The position numbers and the translations under genes are program-made. From Woronichinia naegeliana WA131 (GTDB lineage Bacteria > Cyanobacteriota > Cyanobacteriia > Cyanobacteriales > Microcystaceae): DNA of 64,000 nt. Below the pieces are notes generated by a model that saw only the letters and a program-made list of their open reading frames with translations, had not been told where the DNA came from and did no database searches. This document shows, piece by piece, positions 1-9,023 of this stretch; the stretch's first letter is position 1; the number at the start of each line of letters is the position of its first letter. The stretch is from the NCBI GenBank assembly GCA_025370055.1, contig CP073041.1, positions 7,704,001-7,768,000 of the forward strand, written 5' to 3'.

Positions 1-44
1 AATGATGCCAGAGAAAAAACAGAAAAAATAATAGATAAGCTGTA

Positions 45-1646
45 CTGACTTTTCCCGTTAAGTGCGGATTGCAAGCTGCCAGCCTTGGCAAAGGTCATGC
101 AACTTCAACCAACCGCGCCAAAGGACTTGGATACCGAGAGGAGTTTTACGACGATGTTCAAGATAACCACCAAGAAAAGCAACAGACTCGACAGCCCAAG
201 CAACAGTCAAAATAGGGGGAAGTTTTTGAGAGGCGGCTGCTTTTAACACCTGAAGTTGAAGAGGATTAAGAATTTCAATCGCGAGAGCATCGGGCTGGGT
301 ACGATGAAGATAAGTAACGTGTAAAAGTTCAACAGCAATGACACTTAAAAAACCCAAAAGAGTTTTCATTCCATCAGAGGCAAGTCGATAACGCTCACTC
401 TGACAACCAGACTTAAGGACTTTATGAAATTCTTCAACCCGCCATCGGTAGGTGTACCAACGAAGAATAGTGACAGCCATCTCAATAGTCTCAACAACTT
501 CTGTAGTCAGAAGCATCCAAGATAAAGGAGTTTCGCCTTCGGGACAATCGATTTCTGTCGCATAAACAGCATAGACATTCAACGGGTCACGATTATCAAA
601 ACGATAGGGAGTTCGTAGATTAACTGAGCAAAATCGGACGGCAAGCTTAACCTTCCGTGCTTTTCTTTTTCCTGTACTCGGAATCTCGATTTCTTGATGA
701 AAACGAATCGGTTCTGATTCCAAATGTTGCCAAAGTCGTTCACTATTTTTGTCTAAACTACGATTATGAGACGCTCTGACCAGCACTCCTGTATGCTTGA
801 GTTGACGCACTGAGTCAAAGACTTCTGAAACATCTCCTTCTCTGTCAAATACATGAATTACCCTCGTTGAACTTTCTACCTGTTTCTCACAGGTGTTTAG
901 AGCCTCTACCCATTTGTAGGATTCTTTTTCCTCAAATGGTCTTTGACGAGCTGCTTTTCTTTGTTCTTTCTGTCTTTCTTTTTTCTGCTTCGCCGTTTCA
1001 TCTGTTGGGGGCTTTTCTTTTACCTCCCTATTCCACAGTTTTTGCCATAATAAACCTAATACTTGTCCTTTTTCTGGCTCAATTGCTAAAGCACTATGCA
1101 GTATTAATCCATTCCCTCCTTTTCCAGTCGGCCCATACCCTTCCCTTTTTTCCTTGATATTGCGATAATCTAAGAAGGTCGTATCTCCGACTGATAGCAT
1201 TATCTTATATTCTTCTACGGCGGCAGTTGTCATTTCACAGTGCGGCTCTATTATCTTGACAAAGTCTGTTTTCGGATTCCCAAAAATTCATAGGCCCTCT
1301 TTAACTCGTTTCCTCCCTTAAACACTTCTGATAAGGCTTTTCCAAACCCCTCACTTAACTTTTTCCCAATCGAGAAGGCACGATTGTTTAGCCTCTCGTC
1401 TCCCAATTCACAACTGGCAAAGTTTTTTGTCCACCATTCCAACATTTTTTGACCTGCCCTTTAAGATTTTCTCCATTTTACAGTCTCATACTCCCTTCAT
1501 CCTTTGTTTTTGAAATTTGAACGATAAGCGGGATGATGGCTTCAGAATATTTTTTTCCTGTCAAGAGAATCATTACTCAAACCCTTGCCAGATAAAGCCT
1601 CTAGAAGTTTGCATTGCTGGATTTTGGACTTAACGGGAAAAGTCAG
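45..1646 (-). mobile_element. IS-H1, IS4-family (Tn5/IS50-like) element, 1602 bp
   Basis: The terminal inverted repeats begin CTGACTTTTCCCGTTAAGT at both ends. A perfect 10-bp target duplication, ataagctgta, lies at 35-44 and 1647-1656. Two other copies, at 26716-28317 and 43006-44607, have exactly the same length and also 10-bp duplications, so the family moved recently. It is inserted in the IS-A1 transposase gene. Confidence 0.95.
58..1445 (-). CDS. IS-H transposase (IS4 family, two overlapping frames)
   Basis: DDE transposase of the Tn5/IS50 type. A short first frame (1251-1445, 64 aa, starting MLEWWTKNFASCELGDERLN) carries the Tn5-like N-terminus. A 391-aa second frame (58-1233) carries the catalytic core: first Asp in SVGDTTFLDY, second Asp in HVFDREGD, and the IS4 signature Y-x2-R-x3-E-x6-K in YTYRWRVEEFHKVLK. 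Reading upstream of the second ATG without a stop gives TDFVKIIEPHCEM, which matches the region joining the two parts in Tn5-like enzymes. The full protein therefore needs a -1 shift near GAATTTTTGGGAATCC. All three copies share this arrangement and all have intact target duplications, so it is either programmed or complemented in trans. Confidence 0.85.
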
Positions 1647-2102
1647 ATAAGCTGTATGAAGAAATAAAAGAGAAAAGGAAAGAAAAGCCGAGGACTTATA
1701 GGGAAGTGGCAAGAAAAGAGTACTTAGCCATAGCAAAAAAACGTCGTGTGTCAAAAAAAGAAAGAAGAAAAGGAACAAAAAAACAACTAGGATATATAAA
1801 AAGAAACTTGTCTGATATAGAAAAAATGATAGAAGAGGGAGCAAAGTTAGAAAAACTAACGAAAAAAGAGCAAGAAGAGCTTGTAACGATAGGAAAAGTG
1901 TATGAGCAACAGTTAGAAATGTATGAAAAAAAGACAAATAAAGTAGAAAACAGAATTGTGAGTGTAAGCCAACCTCACGTGCGTCCAATAGTGCGTGGAA
2001 AAGCGGGAAAAGCAGTAGAGTTTGGAGCTAAAATATCGGCAAGTAATGTGAATGGCTTTGTCTTCTTAGACAAATTAAGTTGGGATAATTACAACGAATC
2101 GG

Positions 2103-3352
2103 GTTCTTCTGGCTTTGCGGTAGAAGATGTATAATAAGATACACTATATGAGGATGGCATCAATGTTATTTTTTCTAGAAAATCTGGTAGATTTGCCAAA
2201 GGTAAACATAAGAAATGTGATTCAAGAGGGAAAACAAGCGTTTTTAATACTGAGTTGTCAAGAGGAAGAAGTCAAATGTAATTATTGTGGTAGCTTAACG
2301 GATGAATTACATCAGACGAACAGTGTATTAGTAAGGGACTTGTCTATCTCTGGTCAAATGGTATATCTGAAAGTCCCTCGTCGTAAATTTTACTGTAAAG
2401 ATTGTCAAAGGTTTTTTACAGAAAATCTAGAATTTATGGAAGCCCGTAGGAAATACACAGTGAGGTATGAAGAATATATTTATGGACGAGTAAATGTGAG
2501 CAGTGTGGAACAAGTAGGTAGAGAGGAATCTCTATCATGGGATCAAGTGAATGGAATTTACCAACGTCAATGTGAAGCTAAAAAAAAAGATTGGCAAGGA
2601 GTAAAACACCTCGGGATGGATGAAATAGCGAAACGAAAAGGTCATCAGAATTTTGTAACAGTGTTAGGAGATATAGAGAAAGGAGAATTAATAGAAGTGA
2701 TAGATAGTCATCAACAAGATAAAATCATCGAAGTGCTGATGGAGAAAGAATTAGAGGTGAGGGAAGGAGTAGAACAAGTGAGTGTAGATATGTGGGGAGG
2801 ATTTCCTAAAGTAATAGAAAAAGTATTTCCGAATGCAGTAATTGTAACAGATAGATTTCATGTAATGAAGGCGTTGAATGAAGAATTGAATAAAATCCGT
2901 AAACAGACAAAATTGAATGTAAAAATCAAGGGAGAAAAGTGGCTATTATTAAAAAATAAAGAAGACCTAAAAGAGGAAGAGTTAGAAAAACTAGAATTGG
3001 TGTTAAAGCAATCTGCTCGTTTGCGTAAAGCGTATGAATATAAAGAGTCATTTAGAGAGATATATGAAAAAGTAAATGATAAGGAAGAAGGAAGATTAAA
3101 ATTTACAGAATGGTTAGAGAATGCAAAGAGCATTTATACAGATGTAATTAGCACAATTCGTAGGAATTTGGACTCTATTTGTAACTACTTTTTGAGTCGA
3201 ACGACGAATGGGGCAATGGAAGGCATCAATAATCGTCTTAAACTAATCAAGCGTCAAGCTTATGGATTTATGAACTTTGATAATATGCGAAATCGTTTTT
3301 TAGCTTGCTTTTCATGATAAGCTTTAATTATCACTCTTTGTTCAGGAGAACC
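2103..3352 (+). mobile_element. IS-L, ISL3-family element, about 1250 bp
   Basis: Imperfect inverted repeats GGGTTCTTCTG on the left and GGGTTCTCCTG on the right (reverse complement) bound the element. Comparison with uninterrupted IS-A copies shows an 8-bp duplication cgaatcgg at 2095-2102 and 3353-3360, the size usual for ISL3. The exact ends are ambiguous by 1-2 bp because the duplication overlaps the GG termini. It is inserted in the IS-A1 transposase gene. Confidence 0.88.
2127..3317 (+). CDS. ISL3-family transposase, 396 aa, intact
   Basis: An N-terminal zinc-binding region shows CNYCGSL and CKDCQRF, the paired CxxC motifs of the ISL3 N-terminal domain, followed by a helix-turn-helix-like segment. 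The DDE catalytic core shows Asp in KHLGMDEIAKRKG, Asp in VSVDMWGGFPKVIEK and Glu in TNGAMEGINNRLKLIKRQAYGF, all typical of ISL3 enzymes. The frame is open over the full usual length. An internal ATG at residue 9 or 13 is an alternative start. It probably acts in cis on the ends 24 bp upstream and 35 bp downstream. Confidence 0.92.
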   Translation: MYNKIHYMRMASMLFFLENLVDLPKVNIRNVIQEGKQAFLILSCQEEEVKCNYCGSLTDELHQTNSVLVRDLSISGQMVYLKVPRRKFYCKDCQRFFTENLEFMEARRKYTVRYEEYIYGRVNVSSVEQVGREESLSWDQVNGIYQRQCEAKKKDWQGVKHLGMDEIAKRKGHQNFVTVLGDIEKGELIEVIDSHQQDKIIEVLMEKELEVREGVEQVSVDMWGGFPKVIEKVFPNAVIVTDRFHVMKALNEELNKIRKQTKLNVKIKGEKWLLLKNKEDLKEEELEKLELVLKQSARLRKAYEYKESFREIYEKVNDKEEGRLKFTEWLENAKSIYTDVISTIRRNLDSICNYFLSRTTNGAMEGINNRLKLIKRQAYGFMNFDNMRNRFLACFS

Positions 3353-3793
3353 CGAATCGGGAGATTTACAAGCGCGAATAGAAGAATATAAAAGGGAAAC
3401 AGGATGTTATCCGGAATCGGTTCATGTGGATAAAATCTATCGAACAAAAGCGAATCGAGCTTATTGTAAAGAAAGGGATATAAGAATGAGTGGTCCCCGA
3501 TTGGGAAGACCGCCGAAAGAGGTGAGCAAAGAAAAAAAGAAAGAGGCACGCTCAGATGAAAGAGTGCGTAATGCCATTGAGGGTAAATTCGGACAGGGAA
3601 AGAGGAAATTTAGTCTTGGTCGAGTGATGGCCAAACTACCTGAGACCTCGGAAACGGTAATTGCGATGAACTTTTTGGTAATGAATCTTTCTACTCTACT
3701 TCAGAAGACAAAAAAGAAAACAAAAAGTAAAAAGTTGTAGAGTCGTTTTTCTTGTGAAAAATGGTGTTAATTTTCCTCTCTTTTGTGAGGAGT

Positions 3794-5030
3794 CAGGGCA
3801 AACGCATCTTATCCGAGTAAAACCTTAAGGAGATAGTCCTCGTCCCAACCAGCGCGTAGCCGTTTATTCTTGATACCAAGTTTCAGAGTATTTTCCTTTG
3901 TGAGCAAGTTAAGAGCGATATGGCGTAAGACGGCTAAATTCTCAGGAGCAAAATCCTTACGAATGCGACAAGCATCCTCGTTGAAGGCCAAGTCTAGAAC
4001 CCAATGTAAAGAGTTTTCTATCAACCAATGACTACGAACAGATTGGGATAATTTTTGAGCATTACTCGGCAGGCTACTGATATAGTAGCGAGTCTCATAC
4101 TCTGTTTTGTCTTTCAATCGTCTCTCCGCTTTAATCATACAGATGCTCGTCAACTTTGCCCATTTTTCCCCACCCAGCAAAAATTCTGTTTGTTCCATCG
4201 TCCAGCAACGGCGAATTTCAATCCGTCCATGTCCCTTGTCTATTGTTTGATGAAAATCATGCTTAATTCCCGCAAAATTAACCGATTGAGCATGAGCAAA
4301 TAATTGTTCAACATCCTCACATAGATTACCTTGATTGCCTTTCAATGCCAAAACATAATCTCCCCCTCGCCCTACTATCTGTTGGGCAATCTTTGTCTGA
4401 GTTCCCATGGCATCAATCGTTACGATACAACCTTTGACCTCTAGCATTTTCAGGAGTTTGGGTATCGCCGTGATTTCATTCGATTTGCTTTCCACCTTGC
4501 ACTGTCCTAGTACTAGACGATTTGCTGTTGCCCATGCACTTACCATCTGAATTGCGCCCTTTCCGTTGGCATTATCATAGGAGTGGCGAAGGGTTTTGCC
4601 GTCAATCGCTATCACTTCCCCTTCACTTACCTCCGCTATACTTTTGACCCAATGCAGAAAACAGTCTTGAAATTGCTCTGGATTCAGACTAGCAAATACA
4701 CGCGCAAACGTATCGTCGGAGGGGATGCCATTCGGCAATTCCAAAATTTTTTTTAGCCATTGATGTTTAGCCTTGCCGAAACTTTCCATGGCTACCCAAC
4801 CTTCTGCTCCACAAATGACGGCTAAGATGGCAATCGTTAGAATATCAATGAGTTTATGCCGTTTTGTTCGTTCGATGCGAGGGTCATCTATTTCGGCAAA
4901 GTGTTCTACCAGTCTATATTTGGGTCGGAGTTTCATCGCTTTTGTTTTCTATGCACTTTCCCTTATTTTCCCTTATCCATCCCTCTATAATGTTCTTGTA
5001 TCTGTATCATTTTTAGATGCGTTCGCCCTG
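3794..5030 (-). mobile_element. IS-C1, ISAs1-family element, 1237 bp
   Basis: Inverted repeats CAGGGCAAACGCATCT / CAGGGCGAACGCATCT and a perfect 10-bp target duplication tgtgaggagt (3784-3793 and 5031-5040). It is inserted in the 3' untranslated part of IS-A1. The second copy, at 38233-40612, reduces to the same 1237 bp after its nested IS-J is removed. Confidence 0.95.
3809..4936 (-). CDS. ISAs1-family transposase, 375 aa, intact
   Basis: The protein starts [29 protein letters not shown], the DDE_Tnp_1-associated N-terminal domain of ISAs1 enzymes. The catalytic Asp residues lie in [13 protein letters not shown] and [15 protein letters not shown], and the Glu in the C-terminal [21 protein letters not shown] segment. 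The length is normal for the family. Start and stop lie within the element's 1237 bp. Because this copy is intact, it could also mobilise the disrupted copy at 38233-40612. Confidence 0.95.
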   Translation of the reverse strand: MKLRPKYRLVEHFAEIDDPRIERTKRHKLIDILTIAILAVICGAEGWVAMESFGKAKHQWLKKILELPNGIPSDDTFARVFASLNPEQFQDCFLHWVKSIAEVSEGEVIAIDGKTLRHSYDNANGKGAIQMVSAWATANRLVLGQCKVESKSNEITAIPKLLKMLEVKGCIVTIDAMGTQTKIAQQIVGRGGDYVLALKGNQGNLCEDVEQLFAHAQSVNFAGIKHDFHQTIDKGHGRIEIRRCWTMEQTEFLLGGEKWAKLTSICMIKAERRLKDKTEYETRYYISSLPSNAQKLSQSVRSHWLIENSLHWVLDLAFNEDACRIRKDFAPENLAVLRHIALNLLTKENTLKLGIKNKRLRAGWDEDYLLKVLLG

Positions 5031-5193
5031 TGTGAGGAGTGATTTGTGTTGACCTTTTTAGGCAGAAAGGAACAATAGATTAAACAAAATCTGTATTTTG
5101 ATTTGTTTCCATAAGGATAAGTTATCTATGCTTTTTCAGTCCATACTTCCCTAACCCACATTTCTTTCGTTTTTTGACTTTTTCAGCAAGCCC

Positions 5194-5357
5194 TATTTAG
5201 TGATTGATCAAGTTTGTTTGCAGGTTGCTGACTCTCCAAGAGGCTAAGATTCGAGGAGGAAGTACGAAAAACGTCAGAAATCAGCGAAATCTCTTTTAAC
5301 TCATAAAAGCGAGATAACGTCTGTATCTTATGTTACTGTTTGAATTTGGAATTGCTG
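5194..5357 (+). repeat. MITE, right part, cut by IS-A1
   Basis: This matches the right-hand 160 bp of the complete MITE at 20733-20996, from tatttagtgattgatcaag to the terminus GAATTTGGAATTGCTG. Small differences (gttgctgac versus gttattgac) show independent drift. The left part was separated by the IS-A1 insertion and lies outside the window or was lost. Confidence 0.8.
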
Positions 5358-5588
5358 TATTCAAGAAAAACTGTCCTCATTGCTATAGTGAAAAAGTAAA
5401 AATACATTCTCATTATCAAACGAAAAGTAACGGGGAACGTAAAATGTTCATTTGTCAAGAATGTAGTTCTTGTTTTGCTGAGACTTATGGTAGCGTAATC
5501 GCTGGCTTAGAAACCCCATTAAGTGAAATTGTAAAAGTATTAAAAGCCAGAATGGAAGGAATAGGATTAAATGCAGCAGCCCGAGTAT
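5358..5588 (+). pseudogene. IS1-like (IS-E) transposase fragment, N-terminal
   Basis: Encodes KKNCPHCYSEKVKIHSHYQTK...KARMEGIGLNAAARVL, nearly identical to residues 27-100 of the intact IS-E transposase at 34130-35209. That segment includes the zinc ribbon CPHC...CQEC, with the second Gly of the active copy replaced by Ser. The match stops where a second, inverted IS-E end begins (GGCACTGGTATCG at 5589). The remainder of this copy is missing. Confidence 0.85.
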
Positions 5589-6083
5589 TGGCACTGGTAT
5601 CGTCTAGCTAGAAGCTACAAACGTTGCAATACGAGAGGTTCAAGAAATCAGGCGAATTTGGAGTAAGTCCTCCCAAGTTAACCCTTTTTCAATTATACCG
5701 AGAGCTACAGCAGGAACTTCTCTAGTCGTAAAATGGCTGCGAACAAAGTTATGAACCATCCAGAAAATATCTAGGACTCGCTGTAATCCCACAACAGATT
5801 TAGCATAAGTATTTGTACGACGACGAAAGGCGGATAAATAGCGTCGGATAGCACTATTCAATGCCTCAACGTGATTAGCATGAACATCCTTTTCTTCTGG
5901 TTTTTCTGTTGTCTCAGGATGCTCAGGTTTCGGAGTTTCTACTTTCTCTAGTTTACCCGCAGAATCTCGACGTTTACTACTCTTATTTTTTAGTCTTACC
6001 ACAAGACCCTTCGGTAATACTTTGGTGGGACGACCTCGCTTTCCAGTCCTTAATACCCATATTCCGTACCAATTAGAAGAAAA
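5589..6083 (-). pseudogene. IS1-like (IS-E variant) right-end fragment, C-terminal part of transposase
   Basis: Starts with the IS-E terminus GGCACTGGTATCGTCTAGCT and, on the minus strand, encodes VLRTGKRGRPTKVLPKG...HANHVEALNSAIRRYLSAFRRRTNTYAKS...LLQIRLIS (ORF at 5640-6002, extending upstream). The protein is about 90% like the C-terminus of the 34130-35209 transposase but clearly diverged (AIRRYLSAF versus SLRRYLAAF). It is truncated at about 6083, next to the IS-A2 target site. Its insertion head-on into another IS-E fragment explains the inverted arrangement. Confidence 0.8.
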
Positions 6084-6212
6084 TAAATAGGGCTTGCTGA
6101 AAAAAGCTGAAACCCTTACGGAGAAAAATAGTAGGCGAATTAAGAACCGCTAGAATGCACGAAAATAGGGTAGAATGCCTCAAAACCATTGCATTAAGAA
6201 GAGAGAAAGCAG

Positions 6213-7570
6213 ATGTACCGAAAGCAACAGTACTCAATTGAAACACCAGAAAACTTGAAAAATCTGTTCGGCGGGCAGTTAGATGAAGAAAATCGTTGGA
6301 TAGAAATGTCAAAAATGATTCCCTGGGAAGAATATGCAAAAAACTTCACAGAAAAAAAAGGAGCCCCAGCCAAATCATTTAGAATGGCATTAGGAGCATT
6401 AATTATCAAAGAAATTTCAGGAAAAAGTGACAGAGAAACAGTAGAACAAATAAAAGAGAACCCTTATTTACAGTACTTTATAGGAATGGAAAGCTATAGT
6501 AGCAAAGAAGCATTTAATGCGTCAATGATGGTTCATTTTCGTAAAAAAATAGGAATGGAATTAATAAATAAAATTAATAAAGAAATAGAAAAAAAGCGAC
6601 GGGTGTAGCGTCAGGAAAAAAAGAAAATGAAGGAAAGTTACTGTTAGATGCGACTTGTACACCAGCAGATATAAAATATCCAACGGATATAGGAATATTG
6701 AATGATGCCAGAGAAAAAACAGAAAAAATAATAGATAAGCGATATGAAGAAATAAAAGAGAAAAGGAAAGAAAAGCCGAGGACTTATAGGGAAGTGGCAA
6801 GAAAAGAGTACTTAGCCATAGAAAAAAAACGTCGTGTGTCAAAAAAAGAAAGAAGAAAAGGAACAAAAAAACAACTAGGATATATAAAAAGAAACTTGTC
6901 TCATATAGAAAAAATGATAGAAGAGGGAGCAAAGTTAGAAAAACTAACGAAAAAAGAGCAAGAAGAGCTTGTAACGATAGGAAAAGTGTATGAGCAACAG
7001 TTAGAAATGTATGAAAAAAAGACAAATAAAGTAGAAAACAGAATCGTGAGTGTAAGCCAACCTCACGTGCGTCCAATAGTGCGTGGAAAAGCGGGAAAAG
7101 CAGTAGAGTTTGGAGCTAAAATATCGGCAAGTAATGTGAATGGCTTTGTCTTCTTAGACAAATTAAGTTGGGATAATTACAACGAATCGGGAGATTTACA
7201 AGCGCGAATAGAAGAATATAAAAGGGAAACAGGATGTTATCCGGAATCGGTTCATGTGGATAAAATCTATCGAACAAAAGCGAATCGAGCTTATTGTAAA
7301 GAAAGGGATATAAGAATGAGTGGTCCCCGATTGGGAAGACCGCCGAAAGAGGTGAGCAAAGAAAAAAAGAAAGAGGCACGCTCAGATGAAAGAGTGCGTA
7401 ATGCCATTGAGGGTAAATTCGGACAGGGAAAGAGGAAATTTAGTCTTGGTCGAGTGATGGCCAAACTACCTGAGACCTCGGAAACGGTAATTGCGATGAA
7501 CTTTTTGGTAATGAATCTTTCTACTCTACTTCAGAAGACAAAAAAGAAAACAAAAAGTAAAAAGTTGTAG
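6213..7570 (+). CDS. IS-A transposase (IS5-like DDE), two frames joined by a -1 frameshift site
   Basis: Frame 1 (6213-6608, 131 aa) is the InsH-type N-terminal domain: MYRKQQYSIETPENLKNLFGG, then KSFRMALGALIIKEISGKSDRETVEQIKENPYLQYFIG. Frame 2 continues to 7570 with the DDE core: Asp in LLLDATCTPADIKYPTD, Asp in SVHVDKIYRTKANRAYC, Glu in RNAIEGKFGQGKRKFSLG. The frames meet at 6588-6596, GAA AAA AAG, which contains the canonical slippery heptamer A-AAA-AAG (6590-6596). A -1 slip gives KKATGVASEKKENEG, exactly the joining sequence of the fused copy at 62596-63954. This copy lacks the 12 bp for EEYE seen in others and reads IDKRYEE where others have IDKLYEE. Confidence 0.88.
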
Positions 7571-7627
7571 AGTCGTTTTTCTTGTGAAAAATGGTGTTAA
7601 TTTTCCTCTCTTTTGTGAGGAGTGATT

Positions 7628-8805
7628 GGGTACATCCCGGATAAAGTAGTACATAGAATCTGGGGTAAAATGGAAAAAAACTGATGAGCGAAAAAAGTAT
7701 GTTACCGATTCCCCCAGAAGAAAAAGCACTGTTAAAACAGCATCTCACCGAATCAGCCCGTATCCTGCGCAAATATACGGAACCAGAGAAACAGAAGGAC
7801 TTTGGAAGCATCGAAGTAGAAGTCAGAACCCAGATGTTAGAAATTGTGGGGCCAACAATGGGGGAGTTTTTTTTTCAGAAGGGGGAAAAAAACGGTCTGG
7901 AAACAAGCGAAAAATCAAAACCCTAGTCGGAGAAGTGGAAATAAGCCAAAAACAAGCCAGAAAACTAAAGGTGTCGCCAAAAATCGTCTTAAGTCCAGGT
8001 TTAGAGAAATGCTGTCTAAGAGCCAGTGCGAAAACATCCTACCAACAAGCAGAAGAAGATATAGAGGAGTTGATGGGGATAAAAGTAGGACATAGCAGTT
8101 TACATCGCTTGGTAGAACGGACAGAACTGCCCTTAGCTCAAGCTCAGTCAGAGAGTGCGGGGGTCAGTATAGATGGGGGAAAGATTTGTCTGCGGGGCGA
8201 GGAGAAGGAAGGGGGACAGTGGCGAGATTATAAACTGGTGAGTCTTCATGGCAATGTCTGTGAAGCCTTTTTCCAAGACCCAGAGGGCTTAAAGAATTGG
8301 AGCAATGTTCAACCTTTGTCCCCAATAGTGACCTTTTTGGGAGATGGTCATCCCGGAATCTGGAATGCGGTAGAGAGTTTCGCCACTCAATCGTGGCTGA
8401 TACGACGAGAGGTGTTGGATTGGTATCATCTCAAGGAGAATCTGTTCAAAGTGGGTGGCTCTCTCAAACGGCTAGAAGCAGTGGAGCATTTACTGTGGCG
8501 GGGTTTTGTGAACAAGGCAATAGATGCGTTTGATGGAGTCAAAAGCAAGAGGGCAAAGAATTTTCAAGCCTATTTGACGAAGCATTATCAGCGTATCCCT
8601 GATTACCAATACTATCAACAGCTTGGTATTGTGATTGGTTCTGGTGATGTGGAGTCTAAGATTAAACAGGTGGGAGCTAGGGTTAAATTGTCGGGAGCAC
8701 GTTGGCATCTTCATAATGTTTCTCGTATTCTTCGGCTACGATGTGCTTATCTCAATCACTCTCCTCTTTTGAGTGTCAATGTATTATCTTAAGTGGGATG
8801 CACCC
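7628..8805 (+). mobile_element. IS-B1, ISKra4-family element, 1178 bp
   Basis: Ends GGGTACATCCC on the left and GGGATGCACCC on the right, with a perfect 9-bp duplication ggagtgatt (7619-7627 and 8806-8814). It is inserted in the 3' tail of IS-A2. The second copy, at 49613-53893, has the same 1178 bp once its nested elements are subtracted. Confidence 0.93.
7684..8792 (+). CDS. IS-B transposase (ISKra4 family), -1 frameshift
   Basis: Frame 1 (7684-7926, 80 aa) starts MSEKSMLPIPPEEKALLKQHL. Frame 2 (to 8792) contains EVEISQKQARKLKV, the DDE core with Asp in GVSIDGGKICLRG, Asp in VTFLGDGHPGIWN, the motif VLDWYHLKENLFKV, and Glu in GSGDVESKIKQVGARVKLSGARW. Between them lies GGG GAA AAA AAC, which holds the canonical heptamer A-AAA-AAC at 7887-7893, preceded by a GGGGG run that could act as a stimulatory SD-like sequence. 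A -1 slip reads on as KKRSGNKRKIKTLVGEVEISQKQ, a plausible ISKra4 joint. Confidence 0.88.
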
Positions 8806-9023
8806 GGAGTGATTTGTGTTGACCTTTTTAGACAGAAAGGAACAATAGATTAAACAAAATCTGTATTTTGACTTGTTTCTATAAGGATAAGTTATCTATG
8901 CTTTTTCAGTCCATACTTCCCTAACCCACATTTCTTTCGTTTTTTGACTTTTTCAGCAAGCCCTAAATAATTTAAAATTTACACGCTATATGCAGGCATC
9001 ATTAGCCATCACAACACTAGATA

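Larger units (their letters stand above)
1..3740 (+). pseudogene. IS-A1 transposase, split by IS-H1 and IS-L
   Basis: These are pieces of the second reading frame of the IS-A transposase. Bases 1-44 and 1657-2100 match the lysine-rich spacer and the part ending LDKLSWDNYNESG. Bases 3361-3740 match the rest, from DLQARIEEYKRETG through HVDKIYRTKANRAYC (second catalytic Asp) to the C-terminus FLVMNLSTLLQ. IS-H1 splits the segment after residues IIDKL and IS-L splits it after NESG. No functional protein is expected. The intact homologue lies at 62596-63954. Confidence 0.9.
1..5193 (+). mobile_element. IS-A1 (IS5-like), left end outside window, composite of nested ISs
   Basis: This IS-A copy starts before the window and ends at 5193 with the family right terminus (CAGCAAGCCC). 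Three other elements are inserted in it: IS-H1 (45-1646), IS-L (about 2103-3352) and IS-C1 (3794-5030), each with its own target duplication. The right flank tatttagtgattg lies inside a MITE (5194-5357), and tattta is the expected 6-bp target duplication. The element is dead because its transposase gene is split into pieces. Confidence 0.9.
6090..8963 (+). mobile_element. IS-A2 (IS5-like), complete, carries IS-B1
   Basis: Begins GGGCTTGCTGAAAAA and ends TTTTTCAGCAAGCCC, flanked by the 6-bp duplication taaata (6084-6089 and 8964-8969). Removing IS-B1 (1178 bp plus a 9-bp duplication) leaves 1687 bp, the length of copies IS-A3, A4 and A6. The insertion of IS-B1 lies downstream of the transposase gene, so the gene is not broken. 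Confidence 0.95.

Noticed and set aside
867..1157. 96-aa frame opposite the IS-H transposase
   Set aside because: Antisense shadow, repeated only because the element is repeated.
3784..3793. Deletion of the IS-A1 right end at IS-C1
   Set aside because: The missing right end continues after IS-C1 at 5041-5193 and the 10-bp duplication is intact, so it is a simple insertion.
6561..7076. Long hydrophobic minus-strand frame (about 171 aa, Leu/Phe/Ser-rich) present in every IS-A copy
   Set aside because: It is the antisense of the Lys/Glu-rich part of the transposase; AAA/GAA codons read backwards give TTT/TTC. It has no ribosome-binding site.
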